DNA from: Leptospiraceae bacterium
Lineage (GTDB): Bacteria; Spirochaetota; Leptospiria; Leptospirales; Leptonemataceae
Length of the DNA: 64,000 nucleotides
Assembly: GCA_026418015.1 (NCBI GenBank)
Contig: JAOACE010000011.1
Coordinates: 37,264 to 101,263 of the forward strand
Direction: 5' to 3'
Shown here: positions 27,106-36,361 of the stretch, piece by piece
Position numbering within the stretch: position 1 is the first letter of the stretch
Layout: the number at the start of each line of letters is the position of its first letter
Translations under genes and position numbers: made by a program
The notes under the pieces: generated by a model
Database searches by the model: none
The model's input: only the letters and a program-made list of their open reading frames with translations
What the model was told of the DNA's origin: nothing

Positions 27106-27449
27106 ATTGTTAAACTCCTCCATTTTTTTTTTAACTAGATTCATTTATAATTTTATGCGAAATTCTGTCAATCATAAACGATGATTTTGTTTTAAAATTT
27201 ATAAAAAAATTTTTTTAAATAAATATTCAAAATAATATGATTAAATATTTAAACTATTAAGAAAGTTGCAATAATTTATTTTTGAGCTATTAAAATTTTT
27301 CATTATTAAATAATTTTTATAAATCTTTATTAATTTTAATAAAAAATCATTTTACAATCAAACATGCAAGCATTTGATTCTATTCACAAATCAAAAAAGA
27401 AAGATATTATAATACTTGATTGTATTTAAATACAAGTTTTTTTGTCTAT
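27106..27449 (+). promoter_or_regulatory. Divergent AT-rich promoter region with a 16-bp palindrome before yebC
   Basis: No gene is present. TATAAT at 27408-27413 with TTCACA at 27383-27388 (19-bp gap) is a candidate promoter for yebC-ruvCA. Immediately downstream, TTGTATTTAAATACAA at 27420-27435 is a perfect 16-bp palindrome lying between the -10 box and the ATG at 27450, the place of a typical repressor operator. The remaining 280 bases are simple A/T sequence. Confidence 0.5.
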
Positions 27450-28202
27450 ATGGCTGGACATTCCAAATGGGCAAACATAAAACACAAAAAAGAAAGTGCA
27501 GATAAAAGAAAAGGCAAATTATTTGCGAAACTATCCAAAGAAATCATGGTTGCGGCAAAGTTGAGTGGACCTGATCCCAATGCAAACCCGCGACTTCGTA
27601 TTGCAATTTCTAAAGCACGAGCATCCAACATGCCAACGGATAACATCGAAAAAGCCATCAAAAAAGGGGCAGGCGAGTTAGAAGGACAAAATTACGAAGA
27701 GGTGCTATACGAATCCTTTGGACCTGGTGGTGTTGGTATTCTTATCGAAGTATTAACAGATAAAAAATCGCGCACTACTCCAGAAATCAAAAGTATTTTG
27801 AGTAAGGCTGGTGCCACTATGTCTACTCCGAACTCTGTGGTAAAATTTTTCGAGCGAAAAGGTCAAATCCTAATTCCAAAAAATGCTATAGCCGAAGAAA
27901 AACTCTTCGAAATCGCGTTAGAAAATGGGGCCGAAGATATAAAAATCGAAGACGAATATTATGTTGTTATTACAGATCCAAAAGATTTTTCTCAGGTAAA
28001 CGAAGCGATTCAATCAAATCATATCCCCATAGAAGAATCATCGATAAAATTTATTCCATTAGAAGGAACAGAAGTCGTCGTCGATGTAGAAAAGGCTCAA
28101 AAAAACCTTAAACTTATCGAAGCATTAGAAAATCATGACGAAGTACAAGCAGTTTATCACAACATGCAATTTACCAAAGAATTAGAAGATGCTCTACAAT
28201 GA
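27450..28202 (+). CDS. yebC: YebC/PmpR family protein
   Basis: The 250-residue protein starts MAGHSKWANIKHKKESADKR, the hallmark of the YebC/TACO1 family, and includes GPGGVGILIEVLTDKKSRT near 90. Members act as DNA-binding regulators or, in more recent work, help ribosomes translate proline-rich stretches. The ATG at 27450 gives the standard N-terminus; an upstream in-frame TTG-type start (27420) adds ten atypical residues. It heads an operon with ruvC (four-base overlap) and ruvA, a common bacterial order. Confidence 0.95.
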   Translation: MAGHSKWANIKHKKESADKRKGKLFAKLSKEIMVAAKLSGPDPNANPRLRIAISKARASNMPTDNIEKAIKKGAGELEGQNYEEVLYESFGPGGVGILIEVLTDKKSRTTPEIKSILSKAGATMSTPNSVVKFFERKGQILIPKNAIAEEKLFEIALENGAEDIKIEDEYYVVITDPKDFSQVNEAIQSNHIPIEESSIKFIPLEGTEVVVDVEKAQKNLKLIEALENHDEVQAVYHNMQFTKELEDALQ

Positions 28203-28687
28203 ACCTAAAACCAAACATATTAGGGATTGACCCAGGATTAGAACGAACTGGTTGGTGCATAATTCCATCGCAGAATCAAGCCATACAAGCTGGCATTGTA
28301 ATTACCTCATCGAAGGATCCTATAGGGATTCGACTTTATGATCTACAAAAACAAATCGAAAAAATCATCGAAGAAAAAAACATTCATCTCTTATCAATAG
28401 AAAAAATTGTTATCACAAAAAAAATCGAATCGAGATTAGAACAAGTTCTACAAGCAAGAGGGGTGATTCTATCGTTAGCAGGAAAATTTCAACTTCGTGT
28501 CCAAGAGATAGCACCCAACACCATAAAAAAAGCAATTACAGGTTCGGGAAAAGCAAACAAAACCGATATCAAAAATGCACTAAGGTTAATCTATAAAATC
28601 GAACACCAAAAAGATTATACAGATGATGTTTACGATGCCATTGCTATTGCATTAACTTGTAAAAATTCTCTCTCTTATGATTTCTAA
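28199..28687 (+). CDS. ruvC: Holliday junction resolvase RuvC
   Basis: RuvC cuts Holliday junctions during recombinational repair. The 162-residue protein keeps the acidic site: D11 in GIDPGLERTGW, E68 in SIEKIVI, and D143 and D146 in TDDVYDAIAIAL. The second motif reads LEQVLQARGVILSLAG, slightly different from the usual LGQARG. Start and stop overlap yebC and ruvA, so the three are co-translated. RuvB is not in the window. Confidence 0.93.
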   Translation: MNLKPNILGIDPGLERTGWCIIPSQNQAIQAGIVITSSKDPIGIRLYDLQKQIEKIIEEKNIHLLSIEKIVITKKIESRLEQVLQARGVILSLAGKFQLRVQEIAPNTIKKAITGSGKANKTDIKNALRLIYKIEHQKDYTDDVYDAIAIALTCKNSLSYDF

Positions 28688-29285
28688 ACTTAAAGGAAAA
28701 ATCTCGCGAATAGGAGTTCAATCCATTTTTATCGATACAGGAAATATCGAATACGAGATATTTACGCCTCTCAATGTTATCGAATATTTTCAGAAAAACC
28801 CCGAAAAAAATTCTTCCTACGAAATTTTTATTTACCATCACTTCCAAGGTGAAGAACAAAAACTCTTTGGATTTTTGGAATTTTCGCAAAGAGAACTCTT
28901 TCGTACAATTATCACACTAAAAGGGATTGGACCCTCGTTAGGATTAAGTATACTTTCGCATCTTAACACAATGCAATTGATTCAAATTTGCGAAAATCAC
29001 GACATCAAAACCTTAACAAAAATACCGCGAATCGGAAAAACTACCGCAGAAGAAATTATCTTCGAAGTAAACCGAAAAAAAAAGCTGTTTTTAAGGTTAC
29101 TCGAACACGATTCAGAAATTTATCCAGAAATTTCTAGCGATTTAGAAGAAGTCCTCCAAGGAATGAAGTATTTAGGATATAACGAAAAGAAAGTATTAGA
29201 AGTTATCGATAAAATCAAAAAAAATAGAAAAAAATTACCTCAGAATACATCCGAATGGATAAGAGAAGTATTAAAAGAAATATAA
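28677..29285 (+). CDS. ruvA: Holliday junction branch migration protein RuvA
   Basis: RuvA binds the four-way junction and loads the RuvB motor. The 202-residue protein has the N-terminal OB fold (MISKLKGKISRIGVQSIFID), two helix-hairpin-helix motifs (LKGIGPSLGLSIL near 82; LTKIPRIGKTTAEEI near 117) and a short C-terminal helical domain (EEVLQGMKYLGYNEKKV). It overlaps ruvC by 11 bases. Its 3' end overlaps the convergent DUF115 gene by 46 bases. Confidence 0.93.
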   Translation: MISKLKGKISRIGVQSIFIDTGNIEYEIFTPLNVIEYFQKNPEKNSSYEIFIYHHFQGEEQKLFGFLEFSQRELFRTIITLKGIGPSLGLSILSHLNTMQLIQICENHDIKTLTKIPRIGKTTAEEIIFEVNRKKKLFLRLLEHDSEIYPEISSDLEEVLQGMKYLGYNEKKVLEVIDKIKKNRKKLPQNTSEWIREVLKEI

Positions 29286-31081
29286 TGTTTGATTAATTTA
29301 TTAAATTCTTTTATTAAATTTTTATACCGTAATTCGATGATTCTTTCTTGTGTTAGTTTATTTTTGTTTCGCTCAATGTAAGTATCTACTTTATGGATAA
29401 AGACATCTAAATCCGGATAGATCAAACATAGATCCAAGAATTTATCGTATAATTCGCTTTTTTTTGATAAATCATTTATATTTTTATATTTATATAATAA
29501 TTTATATATTTTTTTTATCATTTCTAAGATTTCGATATGAGGTTTATACAATAAATGATCTTTTTTTACTTTATTTTTAAATTCTTCTATGATAGATTTG
29601 TCGATGTCTGGAAGGTTTAGTAAATCCGAATATCCCAAAGTAGGAATATTTTCTATGGTAGCACCATCATAGGTTAAATTATAGACAGAAAAATTCGGAT
29701 CAAACTCTTTTAATTCCAAAAAAGATTCTTCGAACCAAGCTCTGTATAAATTCAGTACATGATCCCCATGTTGAAATTTCTTTTTAATGCCTTTAACAGA
29801 AGATTTGATTCGCTTTCGAAAGATGGATTCTTGAATATTTTCTAAGGAGTTTATCCGATGGATCATAGCATACCATTTTTCGTAATGATGTGTATCTACA
29901 CAGTAAAGAAGTCGATCCGTCCAAGCTAAGTCCATTCCCACTAAAAAAATGGTTTTTGTTCCTAAATATCGAGCAATTTCGAAAGCAGAAGTAGAAACCG
30001 AACCACCGGATTGTATTCCTGCAATTTCTCCATAATATTTTTCGATTAAGTTTATGCCCTTGGTTTTATCGGTTTGAATTTTGCCATCATAATTCACATT
30101 ATATCGCGTGGTAGAAGAAAAAACCCAGCCCATCGGCTTTAAAGATTTTAATAAAAAAGGATGGATCACTAAATCGGCAAACACAATCATTTCGTTTAGA
30201 GGAACTCCTCTTAAATGAAAATAACAATGCATTTGTGCATCTAATATATGTATACCATCGGGGACAATGCCCATTTTTAAAAGAGGTTTTAATGCTGTGT
30301 CGGTCGTAAAGATAAATGCTTTTCGTTTTAATAGCTTTAATTCTTTGTAGCTATATCTTAAAGAAGGACCAGCACCTACTATCACAAAAGGAATGGATTC
30401 TAATTCGTTTTTGTAAAAATTTAGGCGATTTCTAAAATCCGTAGCATCCAAAAAAGAAGCATTGCTTACAATGTTCCTAAACCATAATGTTTCGAACTCA
30501 AACTTGGTTAGTAGACTAGAAAAGTTGCTCTTAAAAACGATGTAAATTTTTTCTTCGATAGTTTGATAAAATTCTTTATCAAGTTGAATCGAAGGAAGAT
30601 GTTTAAAAATTTTATGACCTTGAAGCTTTTCTATTTTTAAGCTGTTCAGATAATTCCACAAAAAAAATAGATTTTCGTTCGTAAAAATATGACAGTTCGG
30701 CGTTAACAAAAATTCATGAAAATCTGGATGATTTTTCCAATAATAAGCTAAAACTTCTTCGCTATTTTCGATGATAATCGTAATCTGATTTTGATTTCTG
30801 ATTTTTAATAACTGTCTTAAAAGATAAAGATTTCCTATACCAAACAAAAATAAAACCTTATTGGAAGAAGAATAACCATAAAAGACTCTTTCTGCTTCGG
30901 TAATGGGATCGATGGTAGAACTCAATCGTTTATTTCGAAAAACCAAAAAGTATCCTTGCTTCTTTGCTTTTAATATTTCTACGACTGGATAAAGGCTTTC
31001 CCATTTTTCGATAAAATCTTTTAAATAAGGTTTTTTGATTTCTAAATGTTTTTTTAGTTCTTCGAAATATCCATAATCCAT
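29240..31081 (-). CDS. DUF115 (Maf-like, 6-hydroxymethylpterin pyrophosphokinase-like) protein
   Basis: The 613-residue protein has the DUF115 core near 205-420: IPFVIVGAGPSLRYSYKELK, FIFTTDTALKPLLKMGIVPD, then GGSVSTSAFEIARYLG and IFLVGMDLAWTD. In flagellate bacteria these motility-accessory (Maf) proteins are linked to glycosylation of flagellin, probably adding nonulosonic acids. A related archaeal enzyme is a pterin pyrophosphokinase. A similar role here would fit a spirochaete with periplasmic flagella. The N- and C-terminal thirds are helical. holA lies 8 bases upstream, so the genes share a transcript. Confidence 0.8.
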   Translation of the reverse strand: MDYGYFEELKKHLEIKKPYLKDFIEKWESLYPVVEILKAKKQGYFLVFRNKRLSSTIDPITEAERVFYGYSSSNKVLFLFGIGNLYLLRQLLKIRNQNQITIIIENSEEVLAYYWKNHPDFHEFLLTPNCHIFTNENLFFLWNYLNSLKIEKLQGHKIFKHLPSIQLDKEFYQTIEEKIYIVFKSNFSSLLTKFEFETLWFRNIVSNASFLDATDFRNRLNFYKNELESIPFVIVGAGPSLRYSYKELKLLKRKAFIFTTDTALKPLLKMGIVPDGIHILDAQMHCYFHLRGVPLNEMIVFADLVIHPFLLKSLKPMGWVFSSTTRYNVNYDGKIQTDKTKGINLIEKYYGEIAGIQSGGSVSTSAFEIARYLGTKTIFLVGMDLAWTDRLLYCVDTHHYEKWYAMIHRINSLENIQESIFRKRIKSSVKGIKKKFQHGDHVLNLYRAWFEESFLELKEFDPNFSVYNLTYDGATIENIPTLGYSDLLNLPDIDKSIIEEFKNKVKKDHLLYKPHIEILEMIKKIYKLLYKYKNINDLSKKSELYDKFLDLCLIYPDLDVFIHKVDTYIERNKNKLTQERIIELRYKNLIKEFNKLIKHYISFNTSLIHSDVF

Positions 31082-31089
31082 GATGATTT

Positions 31090-32118
31090 TTAAAAAAATA
31101 CCTCTATCACTTTTTTTACAAAAACAGTTTTTTTATAACCTTCTTCGATGTTTTGTCGAAATCCAAAAGAAATCTCTACAAGAAATTGATAAATTTTTTG
31201 TAATTTTTCCAAGGAATAGTAGGGAACAATTCTTTCTAGTTGCTGTAAAATTTTGTTCTGAATAAATACTGGTTTTTTATCGGCTTGAATGTATTTTAAC
31301 AATTCTTTCTGAGAAAAATTTAGTCTTTTTGCTATTTGATACTTTCGTATTTCTTCTATTTTTAACAAAAGGTTTTTTAATAAGTTATAATAGTTATCTT
31401 CGGGGGGATTGTATTTTTCTATCTCGATTAAAAAGGTTTGAAGGTCTCTATTTAAGATAGCATCGATCATCTTAAAGATATCCCAGCCAGCAGTGGGATA
31501 AAAAACCCTACGAATATCTTCGTAGGTAACATAATATTCTTGGCTTTGTTGTTCTTGCGATAAAGAACGAGCAATGTTCATAATCGCGGTTCGAAGAAGA
31601 GATTCTTTGGGTGGAAATAGAACCTTCATCTCTGTTATGGCTTCTTCGGAAAAAACCAAACGATACTTTTTTGCAAATTCGTAGATAAATTTATCGATTT
31701 GATTTTCGTATAAGATCTTTGTCTCGAAATGAAAGATTTGGCTTTCGGGAATCTTTAATGCTTTTAGAGGAAAACTTCCTTCGTATTCAAAGATGATCCA
31801 TGTTTTGGGTGGGATATCTTTTATTACAAAATTTTTTATGTTTTTTATTATAATATGACTTTGTCTTACTACGAAAAGACGATACGAAACAAATAAAGAA
31901 AAATTATAAATATCATTTATAAAATGACTATAATCTTCTTGTTCTCCGGTAAAGATGGAAATTTCTACGGGAACACTTTTGTAGACTTGCGTTTCTATAA
32001 ATTGAGAGATAAAATTGAATAATGCAGTATCTTTACCATCTACGACTACAATAAGAGGCTCATCAATTGGATATTTTTTAATCGCTTTTGCCAAATCATC
32101 AATACTTTTAAAATCCAT
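31090..32118 (-). CDS. holA: DNA polymerase III, delta subunit
   Basis: The 342-residue product is the clamp-loader delta subunit that opens the sliding clamp. It shows the expected layout: an N-terminal AAA+-like domain (EPLIVVVDGKDTALF, WIIFEYEG) without a Walker lysine, a helical lid (EEAITEMKVLFP), and a C-terminal collar domain (IFKMIDAILNRDLQTFLIEI, LLKNLLLKIEEIRKY). Sequence divergence is high, as normal for HolA. It lies between the mqnC-like gene and the DUF115 gene on one transcript. Confidence 0.75.
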   Translation of the reverse strand: MDFKSIDDLAKAIKKYPIDEPLIVVVDGKDTALFNFISQFIETQVYKSVPVEISIFTGEQEDYSHFINDIYNFSLFVSYRLFVVRQSHIIIKNIKNFVIKDIPPKTWIIFEYEGSFPLKALKIPESQIFHFETKILYENQIDKFIYEFAKKYRLVFSEEAITEMKVLFPPKESLLRTAIMNIARSLSQEQQSQEYYVTYEDIRRVFYPTAGWDIFKMIDAILNRDLQTFLIEIEKYNPPEDNYYNLLKNLLLKIEEIRKYQIAKRLNFSQKELLKYIQADKKPVFIQNKILQQLERIVPYYSLEKLQKIYQFLVEISFGFRQNIEEGYKKTVFVKKVIEVFF

Positions 32119-32134
32119 TAGAAAATTTTATAAA

Positions 32135-33214
32135 TTAATATAAATAATTATAATCAAAATCCCTTTTTACAGGAAAAAACCCACTCTCGATCAAAAATTG
32201 TTTTACTCGTTCTTCGGTTTTTATGCCATAACTTTTTAGGACATTTTCTTCGATAACAATAGAAGAAATATCATCTGCACCCGATTGTAAGGCAATTTGA
32301 CCAACCCCCTGCCCTAACACCATCAAACTTGTTTCTATATGAGGAATGTTATCAAAAAAGATCCTACATAGAGCCAGAACCTTTAAATATTCTTGTGCAG
32401 GAACATTTCGAACATAGAATTTTTTGGTTTGTTTTTGGAATGTCCACGGTATAAACGATAAAAATCCATGAGTTCTATCTTGAAGTTGGCGAATCAAATT
32501 TAAATGCTCGATTACTTCCCATCGCGTTTCTTCGGAACCCCAGACAATATTGGCGCTACCTTTTAAGCCCATCTTATGGCAGGTTTCCATCACCCTTACC
32601 CATTCTTGTGGAGTTGCTTTTTTGGGAGAAAGAATATACCTCATCCGTTCTGTAAGGATTTCTGCCCCTGCACCAGGGACAGAATCCAACCCTGCTTGTT
32701 TTAGCTGTGTTAATACTTCTTCTAATGGCAATCCTGTAATCTTTTCCATGTTCATCAATTCTACTGGAGAAAAGCCCCTAATGTGGATGTGTTTTCCAAA
32801 AGTATTTTTTACGCTACTCAATATGTCTAAATAATAGTCAAAGGGGATTTCGGGATACACCCCACCCTGAAAAAACATCTGTTCTGCACCAATAGAAATC
32901 GCTTCTTCCATTTTTTTTAGCACCTGATCTTTGGTTAACACATAACCTTGGTTGGAGTTGATTTCGTCCATAAAAGAACAAAAACTACATTCAACATTAC
33001 AATAGTTTGTGTAATTTACCACGCGAAAGGCTGTATAACTTGCAATACCCGGTTTATTAAAACGATTTCGAATTTCGCGAGCCACATATTGCATTTCGAG
33101 AAAATCCCCTTCCATGTAAAGGGTATAGGCTTCTTCGGGAGTAATTCGTTTTCCATCCAGCGCTTTCTGTAAGATCTCTTGTGTTGGAAGTTTTTTTTCT
33201 GTTAATTGTACCAT
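32135..33214 (-). CDS. mqnC: Radical SAM enzyme of the MqnC/CofH group, probable dehypoxanthinylfutalosine cyclase
   Basis: MqnC forms the cyclic product from dehypoxanthine futalosine in the futalosine route to menaquinone. The 359-residue protein has a radical-SAM CX3CX2C at C72, C76, C79 ([12 protein letters not shown]), then [33 protein letters not shown] and [14 protein letters not shown], the typical run of MqnC. CofH and MqnE share much of this, so paralogue choice is not final. No other mqn gene is in the window. It sits 9 bases after trhO, in a run from the LOG-like gene to DUF115. Confidence 0.75.
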   Translation of the reverse strand: MVQLTEKKLPTQEILQKALDGKRITPEEAYTLYMEGDFLEMQYVAREIRNRFNKPGIASYTAFRVVNYTNYCNVECSFCSFMDEINSNQGYVLTKDQVLKKMEEAISIGAEQMFFQGGVYPEIPFDYYLDILSSVKNTFGKHIHIRGFSPVELMNMEKITGLPLEEVLTQLKQAGLDSVPGAGAEILTERMRYILSPKKATPQEWVRVMETCHKMGLKGSANIVWGSEETRWEVIEHLNLIRQLQDRTHGFLSFIPWTFQKQTKKFYVRNVPAQEYLKVLALCRIFFDNIPHIETSLMVLGQGVGQIALQSGADDISSIVIEENVLKSYGIKTEERVKQFLIESGFFPVKRDFDYNYLY

Positions 33215-33223
33215 AGTTTTACC

Positions 33224-34024
33224 TTATGCAATTTGCACATTACCACATCGTACACAACGATGATTGATTACAGGTTGACCACATAGTTCACAGGGTTGAA
33301 CTTTTCCTCTCTGAAAGTTTGGTAAAATCGAATAACGTTCATCGAAGACAAAGCATTCTCCTTCCCAAAAGCCATCGGGATATTTGGCAAAATAATCCAA
33401 AATGCCCCCTTCGATTTGATAAACATTCTTAAAACCTAAAGAAACAAGAAATGGCACTACCTTTTCGCAACGAATTCCTCCTGTACAAAATGTAACAATT
33501 ACCTTGTCCTTGTTTCTTTCGTATTGTTCTTTAAACCAATCCATTTTAGAAGGAAGTTCGCGAAATTTTCTAATGGGAAATGCCAATGCATTTTTAAAGG
33601 TTCCTACTTCCCACTCATAATAATTTCTTGTATCGACAGGAACTGCTTTACCTTCTTGCATCAATTGATGGAATTCTTCTGGCTTTAAAAAATGACCTTC
33701 GTTTAATTTATGATCAATCTCCACAGGAAAAGGAATGATTTGTTCTTTGATTTTTACGATGAGCTTTTTGTAGGGAGGAATATCACTTGGCATAAATCGT
33801 GTTTTTGTTTCTGGTTGTAGTGGGAAGGGAGCACGATAACATTCTTTTAGAAATTCATCGAGTAGAAATTTCGAACCACTAACAGATAAATTGATCCCCT
33901 CTTTTGCAATCAATATTAAACCTTTTAATTGATATTCTAAACATTTCTGATAAAACCATTCTCGAACATCTTCTAGTTGATTTTCTTTTATGTTGCCAAA
34001 TTGGTAGTATTGTAATATATACAT
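33224..34024 (-). CDS. trhO: tRNA uridine-34 hydroxylase (rhodanese type)
   Basis: TrhO (formerly YceA) makes 5-hydroxyuridine at the wobble base of tRNA. The 266-residue protein has the N-terminal domain with KGLILIAKEGINLSVSGS, a rhodanese domain with VDTRNYYEWEVGTF, and the active loop FCTGGIRCEK. The C-terminus has two CxxC pairs (CELC, CVRC), a likely zinc site. Length fits the family. It is followed by the mqnC-like gene at 9 bases. Confidence 0.92.
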   Translation of the reverse strand: MYILQYYQFGNIKENQLEDVREWFYQKCLEYQLKGLILIAKEGINLSVSGSKFLLDEFLKECYRAPFPLQPETKTRFMPSDIPPYKKLIVKIKEQIIPFPVEIDHKLNEGHFLKPEEFHQLMQEGKAVPVDTRNYYEWEVGTFKNALAFPIRKFRELPSKMDWFKEQYERNKDKVIVTFCTGGIRCEKVVPFLVSLGFKNVYQIEGGILDYFAKYPDGFWEGECFVFDERYSILPNFQRGKVQPCELCGQPVINHRCVRCGNVQIA

Positions 34025-34052
34025 AGAGAATCCCTCTTATATCAATAAAATC

Positions 34053-34589
34053 TTACAAATTGACTTTGTATAGTATTTTTCTTAAATAAGACAAAATCTC
34101 TTCCAAAGAATTTACTGCAATCAATTTTCTCGGTTGATTGTTATCGAGAGCTTGATTCGCTAATTCCTTTGCCCAGCCATCAAACCCCGTATAACACAAA
34201 ACTTCTTTTCCTGTCTGCCAAGCATAAGCAATTTCCGAAAGTGTGCCTGCACCACCAGAAACTGCAACTAAAACATCTGCGGTATTCACTACTAAAACAT
34301 TTCTGGCAAGCCCCATACCTGTTGGTATTACAATATCGCAATAAGGATTTGCATATTTTTTTTCTATCGAAGGAATGATTCCAATCGTACAACCATAAGT
34401 ATATACCGGAGAATTTCTTGCACCTCTGCAGATTGCTTCCATTAAGCCAAACATTCCTCCACAAACAATCATATAGCCATCGTCTACTAATCGTCTTCCA
34501 AGAATTAGACCAAAATCATAGATTTCTTTTGAACAGAGAGCTTGATTAGGACCGATTACACCAACAATAAACTTTTTTTCTATGGACAT
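34053..34589 (-). CDS. TIGR00725-type Rossmann (LOG/SLOG-like) protein
   Basis: The 178-residue protein has the nucleotide-binding-like core CGGMFGLMEAICRGA, GIIPSIEKKYANPY and VAVSGGAGTLSEIAYAW, matching the TIGR00725 group of the SLOG superfamily. Relatives bind nucleotides or release cytokinin-like bases; this group has no settled function. It is the first gene of the run trhO, mqnC-like, holA, DUF115. Confidence 0.82.
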   Translation of the reverse strand: MSIEKKFIVGVIGPNQALCSKEIYDFGLILGRRLVDDGYMIVCGGMFGLMEAICRGARNSPVYTYGCTIGIIPSIEKKYANPYCDIVIPTGMGLARNVLVVNTADVLVAVSGGAGTLSEIAYAWQTGKEVLCYTGFDGWAKELANQALDNNQPRKLIAVNSLEEILSYLRKILYKVNL

Positions 34590-34741
34590 GCATTCCTTGA
34601 ATCCTTTTATTTTTGTTTATGCAATTCTTTTTTTATTACTTTAATTTTTTTATAAATTGAATTAAAATTGAAGTCGGAATTTTTAAGGAGCGAGTGCAAG
34701 GATTTAGAATTTTCCCTACACTCGTGATTAAAAATTATCGA

Positions 34742-36255
34742 TTATTTGAATCGCGCAAGGCAGAAATGTGTATGTCCACTTCCATCGATACAGGTTCCAC
34801 CCAAAATAATTTTACCATCTGGTTGTAATATCATGGCTTTTGCAAGTTCTCGGTTTATAGATAAATTCTGAATTCTATAGCCTGGTGTATCTGAACTATT
34901 AAATGTTGTATCGAGACTTCCATCGGAATTAAACCTTGCTAAACAAAATTTTTCCGAAAGAGAAGTTGTACAATACCACCTGCAATGATTTTACCATCGG
35001 GTTGTATTGCTAAAGATGTTATTCTATCGCTAGTAGAACCTGGAACATCAAAAATTCGTATTCCATCACCATCAAAACTATTGTCGAAATTTCCATTTGC
35101 ATCTAATCGAATCATACAAAATTGGTCATTAGCACCAGAAGTTGAATCCATATCACAATATCCACCTAATAAAATTTTATCATCGTTTTGCACAACCATA
35201 GAGGTTAAATAAATTGGTTGTGTTGAGGAAGATGTTAAAGCATAGATAAATTTTCCTGAACTTGCAAAAGTTGTATCAAGATTGCCAGAAGTATCGAATC
35301 GAGCAACAGCGAATTTGTTTTTACCATCAGAATCTATTATATATCCAGCTAATAAGATTTTTCCTGTGCTTTGAATTCCCAATACTCTTCCCTTATCATA
35401 GCCTGGTCCCATAGGTTGAATTACTTTGCCAGGAGTATTAGTAGAATTAAATGTAGTATCAAGGTTACCATTAGAATCAAACCTTGCTAAACAAAAATCA
35501 TAATTACCATTATAACATCTACCACCCATAAGTATCCTTCCATTACTATCTAAAATAAGAGATTGGGCTACATCAGTAGGTGTTCCTAAATGTTGAATCT
35601 TTTTACCACTATTACCCCATGTTATATCCAAACTTCCATCAGAGGATAAAAACTTTGCCATGCAAAAATCATCACCAAATCCAGAAACAAAACAATAACC
35701 ACCTAATAAAATATTTCCATCGGATAGAATTTTGATTGATTTTCCCCAATCTCCACCAGTCGGAGAAATATCTTCTTGTATATAACCAGTACCATTAAAG
35801 CTAGTATCTAATGTTCCATTTGGATTAAACCTTGCAATAAGAAAGTTGCTATTGCCACCTCCAAGTAAAATTTTCCCATCGGATTGAAGCGCAAGTGTAT
35901 AACCATCATCATAATTTGTTATTGGAGATGCTTCTTCGTAATAACCAGTACTATTAAAACTATCGTCCAATATACCTTGTGCTGGTATAAAGGTCGGTCC
36001 GCCACTGCCACTGCCACCATCACCGGAACTACCAACACCACTGCCACCATCACCGGAACTACCAACTCCACTGCCACTACCATTATCAGTGGTCGCAACA
36101 GAAGAGTTATCGATTAACGGCAAAAGCAAAAATGGCTTCTTCTTTTTGTGGCAAGCTGTAAAAACAATTAATATTGCTAAAATCATCACAATAAAGTTAA
36201 TTAATTTTTTGCTTTTGTTTTGTGGATTTTGTTGGTTTTGCTGAAGTTGTTTCAT
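34742..36255 (-). pseudogene. Delta-60 repeat lipoprotein, split by a one-base deletion
   Basis: A leader ending FTAC (C35) marks a lipoprotein. A Gly/Ser linker follows, then repeated units of the delta-60 type (ALQSDGKILLGG ... LARFNPNGTLDTSF), which fold as beta-propeller-like repeats, probably at the cell surface. The first frame stops at 34939 after 438 residues with an odd tail (LLFRKNFV). The neighbouring frame continues the same repeats (FCLARFNSDGSLDTTF) to a stop at 34742. Restoring one base near 34975 gives GGYCTTS, matching other repeats, and about 504 residues. Most repeats carry a Cys pair. Either a sequencing indel or a recent mutation; the gene otherwise looks intact. Start at 36255 has AGGA upstream. 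Confidence 0.8.
36011..36070 (-). repeat. Two tandem 30-bp repeats in the delta-60 lipoprotein linker
   Basis: 36011-36040 and 36041-36070 differ at one base. Each encodes the ten-residue unit GVGSSGDGGS. Such in-frame repeats can change copy number and thus linker length. Confidence 0.85.
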
Positions 36256-36361
36256 AGGTAATACATCCTAATTTTTTTTATTTCTATAAGACGTAGAAAA
36301 TTTATAAAATTTAAAAAAAATTTATTGTAAATGGATGATAATTAAATAAATTGCAATATCC

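Noticed and set aside
27420..27435. LexA box before yebC-ruvCA
   Set aside because: The palindrome does not fit the TTTG-N5-CAAA form; reported only as an unassigned operator candidate.
34685..34735. Terminator after the delta-60 gene
   Set aside because: CGAGTG and CACTCG can pair but the loop is long, the stem short and no T-run follows on the minus strand.
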